From Atopobium sp. (GTDB lineage: Bacteria > Actinomycetota > Coriobacteriia > Coriobacteriales > Atopobiaceae), in NCBI GenBank assembly GCA_015258785.1, contig JABZHP010000035.1, positions 1 through 12,532 of the forward strand: a stretch of DNA of 12,532 nucleotides. The letters are read 5' to 3'. Numbering within the stretch: position 1 is the stretch's first letter; each line of letters opens with the position of its first letter. The notes beneath the pieces were generated by a model. It was not told where the DNA came from. It was given only the letters and a program-made list of their open reading frames with translations, and searched no databases. This document shows positions 12,318 to 12,532 of the stretch, piece after piece. A program made the translations under genes and the position numbers.

Positions 12318-12532
12318 ATGGCTTCAGAAACATCTGCAAATCGTGCTGTTGTTACTGTTTTGGGCAGCGATGCTCCAGGAATTGTTGCAGCAATTTCTAC
12401 CACTTTGGCCGAGTCCAACGCTAATATTCTGGATATCGCTCAAACCATTTTGTCTGGTATTTTTACTATGACCATGTTGGTTGAACTTCAGGATGCTGAG
12501 TCTTTCTTGAGCCTCAAAGAGCGTCTTGATAC
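12318..12532 (+). CDS. ACT-domain protein (UPF0237-like), 5' part
   Basis: The gene starts with ATG 12318 after GATGGG and runs off the window after 71 codons. The visible residues form an ACT domain: VVTVLGSDAPGIVAAIS, then a helix to the NANILDIAQTILSGIF strand, then MTMLVEL and the second helix. The pattern, starting almost at the N-terminus, fits the UPF0237/COG3830 small ACT proteins of about 90 residues, related to the GcvR type. ACT domains bind amino acids and regulate enzymes or transcription; the ligand cannot be read here. It may be transcribed from its own TATAAT at 12283 or together with the CarD gene, from which it is separated by 37 nt. Confidence 0.85.
   Translation, partial: MASETSANRAVVTVLGSDAPGIVAAISTTLAESNANILDIAQTILSGIFTMTMLVELQDAESFLSLKERLD

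Noticed and set aside
11870..12418. 182-codon minus-strand frame opposite the CarD-family gene
   Set aside because: It is antisense to a clear CarD gene with its own promoter and ribosome site, and its product is a basic, patternless sequence.

Overview
The window looks like a chromosomal segment of a Coriobacteriia (Atopobium/Lancefieldella-type) bacterium. This is judged from moderate GC in the flanks and from the gene repertoire: a Tad-pilus-type pseudopilin, a DUF2207 membrane protein, a CarD-family regulator, a membrane-anchored cyclophilin and a tannase-like lipoprotein. The taxonomic call is an inference from gene families, not a database match.

Layout. Positions 1-1418 (+) hold the tail of a surface/pilus locus: the 3' end of an unrecognised gene, a TadE-like pseudopilin, a DUF192 protein and a small zinc-ribbon protein whose start lies 143 nt inside the DUF192 reading frame. 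A DUF2207 protein with a glycine-rich tail (1474-3456) follows and ends at a strong terminator. A small Xre regulator (3598-3825) sits just downstream of a perfect inverted repeat. Positions 3890-5396 (-) hold a decayed phage module of three consecutive genes (antirepressor, DUF7768/DUF4406-like, unknown small protein), each broken by frameshifts and, in two of them, in-frame stops. Positions 5397-5936 contain no recognisable gene.

Positions 5946-8333 (+) are a conspicuously AT-rich, tightly overlapping four-gene operon. It encodes a PqqD/RRE protein with a C-terminal GNAT-like half, a radical SAM enzyme that keeps CxxxCxxC but has lost the SPASM cysteines, a 71-residue hydrophobic peptide ending in His-Gly-Cys, and a three-helix membrane protein. 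I read this as a compact RiPP cluster of a type I do not recognise. The RRE would bind the leader, the radical SAM enzyme would modify the peptide, the GNAT-like half could acylate it, and the membrane protein could give immunity or help handle it. This is the best candidate for an undescribed system. It lies between the phage remnant and the 3' end of a tRNA-Phe gene (8570-8645, -), whose acceptor stem carries a mismatch on the side facing the island. That arrangement suggests acquisition by integration.

Positions 8707-12532 return to ordinary chromosome: a small conserved Coriobacteriia-type protein (-), a tannase-like alpha/beta-hydrolase lipoprotein in which the nucleophile serine appears replaced by alanine, a membrane-anchored cyclophilin in the same operon, a CarD-family regulator with its own extended -10 promoter, and the start of an ACT-domain protein.
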